Below, piece by piece: positions 1 through 19,348 of a stretch of 64,000 bases of DNA (positions within the stretch are counted from its first letter, which is position 1; the number at the start of each line of letters is the position of its first letter). The notes beneath the pieces were generated by a model that was given only the letters and a program-made list of their open reading frames with translations, was not told the origin of the DNA and did not search any database. This DNA is from Apostichopus japonicus (taxonomy: Eukaryota; Echinodermata; Holothuroidea; Aspidochirotida; Stichopodidae): contig NC_092564.1 of NCBI RefSeq assembly GCF_037975245.1, forward strand, positions 14,224,484-14,288,483, in the 5' to 3' direction. A program made the position numbers and the translations under genes.

Positions 1-1994
1 TCAGTATTGAACGGAATAAAGAACTGGTTGGTATGTCGCTTACGAAATCACCCATATTAACAATGTTCCATCCGACCTCATCCGACACCTCGATGCAATG
101 AAATCTTCTGACGATGAATCGGATGTAAGCTATATGTAAACCACCCGCCCCTGTATTCTGCACATATTATTGATTTTATTGGAGCTTCATGTTAACAAAC
201 AGGTGAATTTTGGTGACACTACAGCTTACGCATATATATCACGAGTGTTCTCAAAGTGAAAGCTAGTTTAATAGGACACTGAAGTACATTTTTAGTGACT
301 GTTATATCTAATGTATCACATCCAGCAGCGATGGAATTTTAAATTTCCTTGTAAAACTGTATCTTTGAAGACATGCAACATCTTTATAAAGACGCGTCCA
401 AAACTGTTACATTTTGAGAACAAGCAGACGTGATCAAGAGTCGCGATCGATGAGTCTTCTGATAGACATGATCATAGATTGATGCATTTGTCGATTGAGC
501 TGTTTCTGGTTTGAGTGATTACCTGCTATCTACATCTTATGACGAGTTAACACACAACACCAGAGTTGTATTCTGTGTAGATATCTCGACCGTCATGTAG
601 TTGTTGTAAAATAAGGTGATGCTTAGGTCAAGATCTCGTACTGCATTATTTCTTGATATATGGCAATTTTTTTACTAGTGACAATAATTATATATATCTG
701 AGCAGCATATAGCAACATACAGCATTGGGTCATCGACAAAATAGTTATTTTTTTTTAATCCATAACTTACGCAATCAAAAAAATAATTTGGTCTACAAAA
801 TCAATAATTTTGAGTGAGTTACTCAAGAATGGCTCGGCAAGTTTGGTTTAAACGTTTTCGTATTCCGTGTATACTATGCCAAGGACAATTTGCCGGAAAC
901 CAAACTTCGTAATGTGAATATATACATTATATTTACTTTTTACACTGAGTTCATATCATACAACAGATATTCGTAATTTTAAAGTAGTTTCATTTGTTGT
1001 TCGTTTTGTACATGAACAAACCACCTTCAACACGACCAATTTATCGATACACTAGTGCTGACTCTCCGACGTTTATTTACTCACATGAACGCCTTGTTAG
1101 TTTCACTAAACCATATATGATCAATTTCTGCGTGAGATCGTTAGACATTACGTTCCATATAGTTGTTATATCTGCCTTAAATATACCACAAAGAATAAAA
1201 CAAAACAAAATCCTTGCCAAATGCCAAAGATTTCTTTAGCCGCCTTATCCATATGATTTGCTTTATACTCATAACTTGCAACTTTTTCGTTCGTTATTTG
1301 CTTTACTTACTTACATATATTTACTATACTCAACGTTATCCAAATCGTCCACGAGCGAATGCCTAATCTGGCGACTATACATTACTTTGAAAATGAATTT
1401 GTGATCAGGTGAAAGAATAGCTCGAACAATTGTCAAGACAAAGTAGATGGAGCCAATGGCAAGACGAACGCTCCTCTGCCTATGATTATTACGCGCCACG
1501 ATCTTAGAGAAATCGCCTTTATGTCATATCACGCACGACCTGTCGCTTGGAAGATTATTTTGTCAAATTAGTGAGCTGAAGCGAATTTCACGACTTTTCT
1601 TATTGCTATCAGCGTTTTGATAGGACGTTGTTCAATTTACATGTATGATCTAGCTTTTAGCGAGCGTTTCGCTATATACTTTGCATGGAGCTTGCCACTG
1701 CCGGTTAGTTAATTTTAAGCCATACCAAAGGATTTATGTCTTATAGTGACCTCAAATGTGCTCTTTTCATAAATGTGCTCTTTTCATCAATGATTTTTCA
1801 TTTTTTTTTTCGTGTTAATATTAACTGATAGAGTCGAATTTAACCTCTGGTTAAGTGACTTAAAGTAGGCTAGAGCTTTTATTACAGATCACGCACATAC
1901 AGACTTGTCTTTTCCCTGCACACCGACAGAAAAACGGGTCACTGGCCAACAATATGCACTTTCAAATGGTAGAATGATATAATAATTCATCGCG
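1..1994. other. No gene recognised
   Basis: AT-rich sequence with stops in all frames. The short open frames at 994-1239 (plus) and 1311-1499 (minus) show no motif, signal or plausible splice context. Confidence 0.6.
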
Positions 1995-2269
1995 TACAGT
2001 ATATCTAACTCTTCGTCTCAGACTATAATGAATTATACTCGACATATCATTCATAACAAAAAAATACAAAAATTTGGTTTTAAAGAAAGTGCTATCGCAT
2101 CTGTTTGTCTGAACCCAATCAACAAAATAAGTTGTATATCTTACTCTACGTCTCAAACTATAATGAATTATACTCGACATATCATTCCTAACAAACAAAT
2201 ACAGAAATTTGGTTTTAAAGAAAGTGCTATCGCATTTGTTTGTCTGAGCCCAATCAACAAAATAAGTAG
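1995..2269 (+). repeat. Tandem duplication of a 135-bp unit
   Basis: Two adjacent copies (about 2000-2134 and 2135-2269) share long identical blocks such as TAATGAATTATACTCGACAT and TTTGGTTTTAAAGAAAGTGC. The period of 135 is a multiple of three, so a frame stays open through both copies, but the peptide resembles no family I know. I regard it as non-coding. Confidence 0.88.
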
Positions 2270-2610
<341 letters not shown>

Positions 2611-3298
2611 GCGCGTATCCAGGATTTTCAAACCCGGGGGGCGCGAATTACTATCTAAGCGGAGCGCCACCATCGGTTGGCGCGCAGCGTACAAGAAAAT
2701 TTCTTGTTTTGAAACCCCCCAGATCACCGGAAACGGCACTTCTCGGGCTTGAAATGACCAACCAGATGTACACTTTTTGCCTGAGAACCAAGTATATCAT
2801 AATAGTTTTTTTTTCCATCCATAACCTTTTTGAAGATTGTCAACCCGGCACACATCATGTTCGACCTGATCGCATCTCCTGTGGGTCTTTGCTTTTGTAG
2901 GTGATTCTACGTCGCGGCCCACAATACCCGTCAGCCCCACTTTTTAAGGTTTTAAGCCCCATATTTGTTCAGAATTTGAAAATTCACATTTCTCGTGAAA
3001 AAAACTCACTTCAAAACATACCCATAATGTTGTACAAAATTTCATCTATGGACAACCAATATAGAAAAAAACTTCCTTCAACCCCTAACAGACCGGTCAA
3101 AATTGCACGAGTAGCGGGAAGTGTGATGTAGAATGTTGGTCAGAAATTTTCGAAAATTCAGACACAGTTAATTTATTGGTGTACAAATATTAAAACCTGT
3201 TATAACGGCTATTATGAAACTTGGTTGAAGGAAATGAAAAAAATAGCAGATATTTCCGAAACCGAACACTACACACATAGGCGTAGGAGGCGCGGCGG

Positions 3299-3691
3299 CA
3301 GTGGCGGAGCTAGGGGTATTGGTCAGGAGTGACGAGAATGGTCTGAAGGGGCGCTTTCGACACTATCTAAGCGGAGCGCCACCACTGGTTGGCGCGTAGC
3401 GTACAGAAAATTTTTGAGTAAAGATACTCCCTAGATCGCCGGAAATGACCCTTTCCGGGCCTTGCTAATTTGCAGATAACGAAGAATAAATAGGTGTCAT
3501 CGCCACTTTGTCAGAAAATTACAGTACACCAACAAAATGTGACAAATGTCAATAAGTAGATGAGAGCGCAATAAAAAAGTCAATAATCTAGAATAAGTAA
3601 AAAGTGGTAAAGAGCTGAAAAAGGCGCCAGCAGTCCATTTGAGTCGATCAGGGGGCATCCGCCCCCTGACCATATGGACGCTCCGCCACTG
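3299..3691 (+). mobile_element. 393-bp hAT-type MITE, copy A
   Basis: The termini are CAGTGGCGGAGC at the left and its exact complement at the right. Both sides carry the identical 8-bp duplication CGCGGCGG (3291-3298 and 3692-3699), as expected of hAT insertion. It has no coding capacity. Inside is the GC-rich module GCGGAGCGCCACC...TTGGCGCGTAGCGTAC (3371-3404) shared with other elements in this window. A close homologue lies in reverse orientation at 46189-46553. Copy A is itself nested in the larger element that spans 2608-4743. Confidence 0.9.
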
Positions 3692-3912
3692 CGCGGCGGG
3701 GGTGCAGGCCCTAATTCGCCATTACTAATGTAAAAGAGAGTTTTGACATAATTGGACCTCCTTGCTTTTTATACATCTACATGAGACATGTCGTTGTTTA
3801 CATTAGCATCTGGCGGTATACTGCGCAATTTTAACGGACCGTACGGTACATGATGGCATGCGATATAATAACCGATGCTTGCTTATATGATATTGTCACT
3901 CACACGTTGAAC

Positions 3913-3929
3913 GCGCGCTTAGCGCGCGA
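3913..3929. repeat. Perfect GC hairpin
   Basis: CGCGCGC-TTA-GCGCGCG is a seven-base-pair GC stem with a three-base loop, inside the composite transposon. Confidence 0.75.
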
Positions 3930-4046
3930 AAATGTTTGGTTATTTTTTCAGGCAAGTCGGACAGTTTTGAGGCTTTTCATCCTGGAACGCCATTTTCATG
4001 TTCACTGATATGATGTGATATCTACTGTTTGCGTTACAAATTCGAA

Positions 4047-4308
4047 CAGGCGCGTAGCGAGGAATTTGGGAGGGGCGAAGCCTGTAGGCAAATTACCTAA
4101 GCGTAGCGCCACCATAGGTTGGCGCGAAGCGTACAAGCAAATTTTGGCCGAAAATGTCTCCCAGATCGCTGGAAATGACACTTCCCAGGCCTTGTAAGTT
4201 GCCTCTAAGCACTTTCTATTTTGAAATTACTTAGCGATATCATTTAAAAAAAAATGCTGAATGGGGGGGGGGCAGGCGGTCGCCCCCATCCCAAAATGCG
4301 TCATGTTC
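4047..4308 (+). mobile_element. Truncated MITE of the CAGG(C/G)GCGTA family
   Basis: It begins CAGGCGCGTAGCGAGGAATT and contains the shared GC-rich module (4101-4134) followed by the CAGATCGCTGGAAATGACAC segment seen in its relatives. It runs out in a G-rich stretch and CGCCCCCATCCC. The expected complementary right terminus is missing or eroded, so the right limit is approximate. Confidence 0.6.
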
Positions 4309-4535
4309 CCCGACGACACGGTCGAGTTCGAGACCAGCCACAGTTGGTTTCATAGCACAATTCTACACACGCGTTATGATAGACCATATATAGTATATAT
4401 ATAGATCATTAGTGAGAGAGGAAAATGGAAACGTCAAAAAATGAAGTTGTCGGTGTAAGGGGTAGGGTGAGTCACACTTTTACGAAATCATTGATCCGTC
4501 ACTGGCTACCCTTCAGCGCTGTAATGATGTCACCG

Positions 4536-4696
4536 TTCTTCTTTCTCTTCCCGGTGTCTTCGTGTTTTGCTTTTACTCCCTCTTTTCTCCTTTTTCTCTC
4601 TTTCTTCTTTTTCTTTTCCCTTCCTTCCTCTCCTCCTCCTCTTTTTTCCCCTCTTTTTTCCTTTTTTCTTCTCTTTTTTCTCTTCTCTTTTTCTTA
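4536..4696 (+). repeat. Polypyrimidine tract
   Basis: About 160 bases of almost pure C and T (CTTTTTCTCTTTCTTC type) near the right end of the composite transposon. Such a tract can form triplex DNA. Open frames coding for F/L/S or K/R/E runs across it are low-complexity artefacts. Confidence 0.9.
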
Positions 4697-4740
4697 CCCG
4701 GGGGGCGCGCGCCCCCAACGCCACCCCCCTGGATACGCAC

Positions 4741-4743
<3 letters not shown>

Positions 4744-4779
<36 letters not shown>

Positions 4780-4799
4780 AGAAATAAATATATATATAT

Positions 4800-4848
<49 letters not shown>

Positions 4849-4892
4849 TATATACATATATAAATATATATATATATCCTATGAATATATCC
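4744..4892 (+). repeat. (AT)n microsatellite, interrupted
   Basis: AT dinucleotides broken by AAATAAAT and ACAT variants directly follow the right end of the composite transposon. The tract probably belongs with 2450-2607. Confidence 0.9.
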
Positions 4893-6278
4893 TATGAATA
4901 TATGTATATATATTTATTTATTTCTCCGTCTGTAGTTTATTCGTGACTTTTCTTGACAATTTAAATAAGTTTCGAATAAGCCGTTGTCTTACAGTTTCAC
5001 AGGTGAAAAAGCCCGACACGTCGTTATAGCCAGTTAAAGTAGTCGACACACTTCAACCGAAGGAAATAAAATAAAGCTGGATGCTATGATCCGTAATCAA
5101 TATCAGACAACGATGATTGGCTAAATCAGACAGTCGTTGTCTGTAATGTGTCATATTAGCATTTGTTTGAGTCAACAGGGGATAGCGAGTGTAGGTAAAT
5201 GTATAGTTAACAGCCACCTGTTCCCCCATTATGAAGGCCTTCTCGCAGCAGATGGTGTTCATTTTCCATCATTTTATTTCTTCTTCTGATACCTTAAGTC
5301 ATAGTCATGGCAATGAGTATATCCCAAAAGCAACATTGGTCTATGCAAAATCAGTACAGAGCAACGACAATTTAAATATGAAATTTTAACGAACGCATAT
5401 TACATACCCATGCAGCATAATCTGGCTAAAAGTGTGCGACGTGCATTCTTGTATTTGCCAAGCAAGAAATTATCGAACTATACGGCACTGCTGATGAACT
5501 GAGTTAATGACAAATTTACTCTTGGGATACTGAAATTGCGAGTCTTTTCGGTTGCTTGCGAAATGATAGTTGCAATGGCATACATGCCACCAGTCTTTAT
5601 ATATCATTCGATCATATTCACTCACGGTAATGTTGTCACCATGTGCCTTGTTGTTGTAGCGTTGTTAGCGGACATGTGCCAGTCTCTATCAAATCCACAG
5701 TTGTGTGTGGACTTAACGATGTCAAAGGAGGTATATACATTAGTTCGCCGATGCATTGTTTATATGGTAATGTATGCAAATAAATGCATTAAAAGTATGA
5801 ATAATACCATCTCCGTAATGTATTTTCCTTGTCTTTTACAGTTAATTGAACGTAAAGTACAATGCCCATAACATCGCACAACTGTTACTTGTTCATTATG
5901 CTATTCGTTCAAGTTTTTTTTTTTGTGTATTAATAGTTCTGCAACAACAATATGTTTTGATTCCTGAACAAGCTTGTTCATTGATAAGTACTAACTTTCT
6001 AATGATATCATAATTATTACTCAAACCAACAACAAGTATTCCCCGTATAATAATAATCACCAAAGCCAACTTCAAAATGCTGGTATGACATATAGCCATA
6101 CGGTGGTAGCAGTGTGAACTCGACATTCTTTCGTAGTTAATCAACCTGATGGTGGTAGCCGAACAACCTAAACCTAAAGAAATATTCACATAGTTACTCG
6201 ATATCAACAGTCACACCATGATATATATATATCATGCAGGAAGGATGTGTGTTTGTCGTTTGCGGTCTCTGTGACTAC
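4893..6278. other. No gene recognised
   Basis: An open frame of 111 codons at 5536-5871 (plus) is hydrophobic in parts but resembles no family I know, and its flanks lack convincing splice signals. The rest is unremarkable. Confidence 0.5.
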
Positions 6279-6385
6279 ACTTGATTTTGACACTTGACAG
6301 TTTGACTTTTGTTGACTTGACTTGACTTGACTTGACTTGTTGACTTGACTTTGTTGACTTGACAGTTTGACACTTGACAGTGACT
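6279..6385 (+). repeat. TTGAC pentamer minisatellite
   Basis: About 100 bases are built of TTGAC/CTTGA units with variants, as in GACTTGACTTGACTTGACTT. It is flanked on both sides by the related pair TGACTACAC and TTTGACACTTGACAG, which gives the array a roughly mirrored edge structure. Confidence 0.85.
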
Positions 6386-8546
6386 ACACTGGCTAATACG
6401 CCAGTTTCCTAATATATTCTGAAAAAGGATAAATCGGTTATAGAAACTTGCAAATATTTCAAAGCAAGTCTAATACAATTGATCTATGTGTATGAATTGT
6501 TCCGGCTGAAAGTACCGTTACAACGGTGCAGAATCTTCCCCTGGGTCTATCTTGTAAACCCTAAGTTCCCAGCTGCTTGACATACGCGGACACCAAGAGA
6601 TACTGAAGTTAATGTTCAGGAACCTCAGATATAAAGGGAGTATCACAAACGGCTGCTGCTGAGGTGATGAGTGGTAAGCAAGCCCTCTGAAAGTCGGTTC
6701 TGAATGTACCGACAACGTACACAAGTCAAATGTTCACGACACAGTTCAACTTTGACGTACCCAATAATTATCCGCCAATTGCGGACATCATTGCGGACAT
6801 CATTAATGAGATGCCATTATATGTAATATTTGCGACACCCAGGGACACAAATCTCTCGCAAATACTACGCAGGGAAAATCTGCACCAGTCTATAATTTCC
6901 CAAGGAGAACTCAGACTATATAGTTATAGAACTGCGGCACACACACGTTAAACCACCTACACCCCATAGCTTTTCATGAGGACAGTCATACACGTTGTGG
7001 AATATACCTGCAAACACACGTTTACGACAAGATTCGAGATCCTAATAAACAACTTAAGGTTATATTTTAAAATGAAAGGAATACTTCAGACGTTTACTAA
7101 GTTATTAAGTTGGCTCAATATAAAACCTACTATCACTTTCCAAAGATGGACCCTTATTTGTTTTTAGCTTGAAAGAATTATATTTCGTCTTATGTTTTGT
7201 CTTGTGCACTGGTATCGTTACATGTTGTAGGAAAGTTTTCGTTGTGAATTGATACGGACTAATGCATCTGTCGAAAGCAATGAAAGTATTGCATAAGGCT
7301 AATCATTGACGTTCCACAATTGTTACTTACGAATTTTGTATCCCAGCATCCTGATCCAAACTCTAAACAACTACAGCTGTTTGAAACCATATGACACCAA
7401 CTACTCATGGGAAAGCATCTCTGCGGATGGTCTGTGATGTTTGCAGGGCAAATGTTCTCAAAATTCTTATATATGTATTTATAATTCACTTCTTTGGTAT
7501 CCTTGAAATGAGATACATATGATAGGGGAAAAAAAAGCTTGAAGCGAAATCTGCAAACATTGTAATGAATTTACTTCTCGGAATAAATGGTAACAAGTCT
7601 TTACTTTTCAGAATAAATGGTGACAATTGTCGATAACTTATCCGAATTCCATGATTACGTGTTTCGGAATGATGTCACTTGGTTTAAATAACATATAGAA
7701 ACTCTTCAGTAGAAATCAAAGGGATGCGATGGGAAGCTATCATTTGAATCCTTATTTTAATACACTTTTCTATTGCATTCCTTACCTAAAATGTTTGTTT
7801 TGTAATGATATCAAATACGCAGGCAACAATTAAACATCCCAGATAGAACTAACTATACACAAATAAAACTAAAGAAAAAGAAAGAACTTTACTCATAAAA
7901 CAAAAGTCAAGGCCAACCAAAGAACTTCATGTAAATTGATAGCAGTTCTACTTCAGAATTGTAGCTTTTGAGATATGGAAATAGCTGTTAAATGATTAAA
8001 CGTAATAATTTGGAGTGTTTTACTGTTTAATTCTCAAAATGGTTAATGTTGCATCAATCAATATTTTACGTGTTCGTATATCCTTAAGACAAATTTGTAA
8101 ATAACTCTTTATGAAATTTAGCACTCAGTATACTGATGAAAGTCAGCTATTAGCAATCAATTTTTTAAAGCACCGTCAGATTTAGAAACAGTTTGATCGA
8201 CGTTAAGATGTAATTACACCTAAATAATTACTCAAACTCCCCATTGCGTCTCCATCTAGAAGATGCAATAAGACTTGACATTCTACGGTGAATGGATTTG
8301 TCTAAAGCTGACTGCACACAACTTCTTTCCAGCTTCTGTTTCCACTCGGACTGATGGCGCCTTTAAATAATTCACATCACTTAGGTGGTGGATGTAAAGT
8401 AAATATTTTTTAAATCTTCTTATCAGGATTATATGACAGAAAATGTCGTCTGTTCTGATAAATCCAATGTAAAGTGAAGTACCTGATAGATGAAATTGCT
8501 TCTCATAATCGGTGATAACGTTTCAGAAAGTCGACGTTTGGTTTTG
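6386..8546. other. No gene recognised
   Basis: Only short open frames. A small local duplication around GAATAAATGGT(A/G)ACAA (about 7580-7625) is the only structure seen. Confidence 0.55.
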
Positions 8547-8580
8547 TATATATATGTATATATATATATATATATATGTA

Positions 8581-8666
<86 letters not shown>
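8547..8666 (+). repeat. (AT)n microsatellite with GT variants
   Basis: About 120 bases of TA repeats with a few TG substitutions in the first 50 bases. Open frames through it are YI repeats with no coding meaning. Confidence 0.95.
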
Positions 8667-8667
<1 letters not shown>

Positions 8668-8914
8668 CTTGTATTGTATGGGTGTCGTTCTCCTTTGTTG
8701 TAGGAATATATGTCATTTTGGTGCTTCATGGATACTACTTAAGTATAAATATTTCAATGGTAAATTGCCACAATACGGTGCTAGTGCATCCAATGCATTT
8801 TACGTTTTATTATTAACCTCCATAACTACTTAACATTGTCCTTTTTATATTCACTGAGTTTGTAAGAACGAAACTGTAAAGTAGGATTGAAATAACATGA
8901 GATAAAACATAATG

Positions 8915-9012
8915 TTGTTATTATACGTTGTTTGTTATACGTTATATGTTGTAATTATACGTGTTGTAATTATACGTTTTGTAATTATACATGACGTTAT
9001 AAGTATACGTGC
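8915..9012 (+). repeat. Short degenerate minisatellite (GTAATTATACGT type)
   Basis: Units like GTTGTAATTATACGT recur about five times with variation over roughly 100 bases. Confidence 0.7.
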
Positions 9013-12000
9013 TGGTCTACGATTGAAACGTTTTACGTGGGATGTGTCGCAGAACCACTTCATACCTAAGCATCGCACATATACAAGATTTAAAAACAGG
9101 TAATCGATTCCATTACTTTTGCAATAATGCATGCACCCTCTGCCTACCCCCCCCCCCAAAAAAAAATACAAGGATCAAAACGTGCTTGTAGAGACTGTTT
9201 CTTAGAGACACATACTTGTATATTAGTTAGGTATATCGGAATATCGACGTACTACTAACGTGTCATTTTGACTCAATTAGTTTACATCTATTATATAGAC
9301 TACTTTGAAGATGCTTTCGATAATTATCTAAGCATCTCTGATACGCTTCAACGTGTTTCACATAAGATAAGAATTCTTAATTGATGAACTATTACAATCA
9401 ATTGACGTTAATGAACAGAAGATGTTTACACCATCTCCATTAGCCCTATCATTAATGGCGTATGAACGAAATTATCTAGGCCTATAATAACAGATGAGTC
9501 CAGCAATAACTGGGTTGATAAGGAGCATTTTACCGTAATTGCCATGGTGCTACGTAAAAGGCTTAAATTGGTTGTAGTCATACACGCATTGTTACTAATA
9601 TATTGTCGTATATTCAGGCTATATACAGGTATAGTTAACATTCGTGCAGATTGTCACACGATCGTCAAGCCATTTCAAGTATCTGTCGTGACAGGGGCAA
9701 ATCTATTAGTCTACATGAGCGGTAAAGCAGATGAGCTGATTTCTCTTATAGCTTGTTCGTTAACAATTACACCATGTTAACGGCAAAAATATATGTGTAC
9801 CACACTATTTAAAAAAAAACATAGACTTGGCTTTATATATTTTAAAACACACATGCTGCATAATTCCCACATTAAATCTTATGTAGGGCTGTCCGTCTCT
9901 CGTAGACGAAGGCAATGTACTCCTTGCGTGGCCTTCCGTGTTTACACATAACCGTGTTCACCTCATCACGTTAGTATTGACATAAACTCATTTCCCGCCA
10001 TTTTCTTCTGCGTGATTTCCTGAGCTGACTCACGTTTTATCAGTGAGCGAGATAAGATACTGAGTAAAGTAAATCAGAATATTGTGATTTCGCAAACAGT
10101 GACCTCATCAAAAACAGCAGAACCGTATAAAGCCGAACAAATGGAATGGACGTTAAAATAAACAACTTAAAGAATAAAGAGACATTTTTTGTGTTCAATT
10201 GTGTATACAATACTGTAGTAGACTTGTAATTGGAGTACAATAACATGAGTACACAGTATATAGGAGTACAATTCCGCTTGGTATGAGCTCGAATAACAGC
10301 ACGTAGTATAGCTGAACTATGAATTAAGATAAATGCCCGAGTATTAGAACCGGGTACCATCCAAGAGTAAGTTACATAGTACAGAGTAAATGGTAGAAAG
10401 CGAGGACGAGGGCGGACTCACTAAATTCTTGGTAGTTCTATATTCACCTTTAAACGGGGGGGGGGGGGGGGGGCTTTTGAGGCACAAGGAAAGGCTTATA
10501 ACATCTCGCTTATAATAAAAGCAACATAATGAATTTAACTGTACAGATCTTTTAGCTAGATTGAGGGGTAACATGCATATCTGATTGAAGTGTTTTGGTC
10601 AAAGTGACACAAAGTCATAACCGTGCTCTAAATGCAGTTTAAACTGATACCAGATGCAATGCTCATATTCGATGCACTACTCTGTAAACTGCAAGAGGTA
10701 TACCTCAACATTTCTCAATGTGTTTGCTACTGTTTCTCCTTGCAAATCATATCTAAAGAGCAACATAATTATTTGATTAATTCTTTCACATGTTTTGATC
10801 TATTGATTTGCCGATAGATCATGAAATATAATGTCAACTAATGCATGGTTACTTTTGGTATCACTTTTTCCGTTGTCCAATGACAATATGACAAAATATG
10901 TCGTGGATATTATTATCATTCATATTTTGTTTGTACGAACGTATAACGGTAAACTTCACTCGAACGGTTATGCCTACGACAGAGCCGTTTTATGATTTCT
11001 ACATAGCTATAATTTTTTTTTCTGGAAGCACAATTTGCCTAAATAACTTCAAGCTAAATTTGACGTATTTTATAATTGAAGTGCTATATCTTCGTGATAA
11101 TACATACGACGTCGTCCCCTATCTATCGATAGAATACGGAAAGTCTTGAAAGCACCGAAATAGTTTATTCAATTACATCTCTTTGTTAGGGTTGGTTTCC
11201 TTACACATCAACATGTTATTACTGTATTAAGCATGTGTCAATTTTAGACTATAGGGAGGCACGTCACAGTCATGTATAGAAACTGTTTCAAATTGAATTG
11301 GAAGCGATGTGCAGACAACATATATATCATCAGCACTAACGATATGGCATGTAACATTGGCAACGCCACAGAAAATACTTAGTTGGTAATGTTTATGCGT
11401 AAATGACAATTGATATATCGCAACTCTCCCTTTAAACAATAGAGATATCAATTAATTTTTAATTGCACGGCTTGCATGGAGCAAGTATTATTACAATATG
11501 TGCTACATATAACATAATGTAACGCAGCAGCTATTTACGTTGCGCACACCCTTAAATTATTAATTGTTTTTGAAAATCCGCAATCAAGTTTCCAGATCCA
11601 ACCTTAAAAAAAAAAACACTTAAAATTGTGGACACATTCGACTCCACTATAGTTCGTTCAGTTGGTTGTCATGTTCTTATCTTTATAAATATTTATCTAA
11701 AAACACTTTTGCATCTCTAATGATAAGTACTTTTCAACTGATGAAGCTTAATGATCCGTGTACAAAGAGCAGTACACGGTTGGCAAGGAGTATCTTGGAA
11801 AGTATAGTTTTATGTTAATGGTTTACATGTCTGCAGATGCATCACTTTTAAACCTGTTATACTATACGAACATTTAGTAAGCAGACGGAATGTAATCCTA
11901 ACATTGCATTACGGAACACGTCGTTGTTCAATCGATTGAACCAAATGTACTCTACTTAACTACACAGGAAAACCTTTTCGCTGTTGCGTAAGGCTTGTTT

Positions 12001-12336
12001 TAAGCATGCCATAGGCTTGAACCTGGAAATACATATAACAGGGCCCCTTACAATTGTTCCAATGATGACATAAAAATGCTAAAGTACATTATTTTTAGTG
12101 AAAAGTTGCCACGCTGTAACCACACCGAAGATGTTTATTTGATATGTGTGTATGTGTGTGTGCACGTTGATTACGATCAGTTTACACTGGGTCATAACCA
12201 CCGTGACTTGTTCTTACACTGTCTTCTATCTCTATACACTGTCATGGTTTTGCCTGATGTATTTGCTTTAGCAAACATTGAACCTTTAAATTTCCGGAAT
12301 GTTCTTGTACAGACAAGTAGGGACGGATGCTTTGAC
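9013..12336. other. No gene recognised
   Basis: Frames up to about 106 codons (10040-10360 minus; 10898-11149 plus) show no domain. A G run of about 17 lies near 10457-10473. Confidence 0.55.
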
Positions 12337-12344
12337 GTTGCAAC

Positions 12345-12992
12345 CAAGGGCGGCGGAAACACTTTCAATTTGGGGGGGCACCGATATCAAAGGGCACTTT
12401 GTAGAAATTCGATTGGACTGATGCAGCCTTATATTTAGTACCCTTTATAACTCTTATTGTATTATCTTATTTGCGTATACACATCACTCCATCCCCCCCC
12501 CCCCCCCCCTCAAGGAAAATATGCATACTAGCACTGCAATATCCAATGTGCAAATTGGGAAACAAGGAACAAGTTTTCTTTTGAGACAAAATGAGGTGAA
12601 ATCATGCTAGTTGCTAATGTAGGAATCTTCCGAATTAAAGTTTATTTCTTGTCAATATCTTAACAAATTTTTTCCATTCGAAATAGCTTTGAGTTTGACC
12701 CACAGAAATTCACTAAAAGTCAGGGGCGTAGCCAGGATTTGCAAAGTTTTATGCACGACTATCTGAGCGGAGCGCCACCATTAGTTGGCGCGGAGCGTAC
12801 AAGAAAATTTTTGGTTTTACAAACCCTCCCAGATGGCCGGAAACGGCCCTTCCCGAGTGTTCATTCTGGTTCACTGGCCTCTTGCTAACTTGAGACACCT
12901 CCATTTTTAGGTAGAAAAAGGGCACATTTTTAACCTGAGGAAAAGTGGGGGGGGCACGTGCCCCCTGTGCCCCCCCGGTTCCGCCGCCCTTG
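12345..12992 (+). mobile_element. 648-bp hAT-type MITE with a palindromic target duplication
   Basis: The terminal inverted repeats CAAGGGCGGCGGAA (14 bp, perfect) are flanked by GTTGCAAC at 12337-12344 and 12993-13000. The octamer is its own reverse complement, so the whole inverted match is 22 bp. The right half contains the head of another family (CAGGGGCGTAGCCAGGATTT from 12721) and the shared GC-rich module at 12767-12800. No long open frame of transposase type is present. Confidence 0.87.
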
Positions 12993-13113
12993 GTTGCAAC
13001 CTTTACCAAACATGGAGTTTGCTGAATGCAATGTGAACTGGTATGGAATATTGATAAAATTGGTGCATTCAGAGGCAGCCGATTCACACAGAGGCTACAG
13101 TAATTACTAAGAG

Positions 13114-13345
13114 TCTTAAAACTTTGTACAGCAAAAACTGGACTGTGCCGAAAATCTAAGAAATCGGTAGCATGTGCTATTGAGATTACAGTAAGAACTG
13201 CGGATAGCCTATGTGTATAATCCCAGCAAATCCCAACAACTGGATTTGTTGAAATTACACAGATCCTCAGTTCTTACTGTAGTCCAGCACATGCTAACGA
13301 TTTATAGCACAATCCACTTTTAACTTTGGTACAAAACGTTTAAGA
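13114..13345. repeat. Foldback repeat, arms of about 105 bp
   Basis: The left arm from 13114 (TCTTAAAACTTTGTACAG) returns as an imperfect reverse complement ending at 13345. Strong segments are GTAGCATGTGCT against AGCACATGCTAAC and ACAGTAAGAACTG against CAGTTCTTACTGT. The centre (CAACAACTGGATTTGTTG) pairs with itself, so the unit could fold from end to end. It lies 120 bases right of the hAT-type element ending at 12992. Confidence 0.85.
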
Positions 13346-19341
<5,996 letters not shown>

Positions 19342-19348
19342 ATCTGAC

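Noticed and set aside
4047-4308. A complete MITE with two ends
   Set aside because: The left end is clear, but no complementary right end or target duplication could be found, so it is called truncated.
4425-4845. Frames rich in F/S/P or K/R/E over the pyrimidine tract
   Set aside because: Low-complexity CT composition gives open frames in several registers, and no domain is present.
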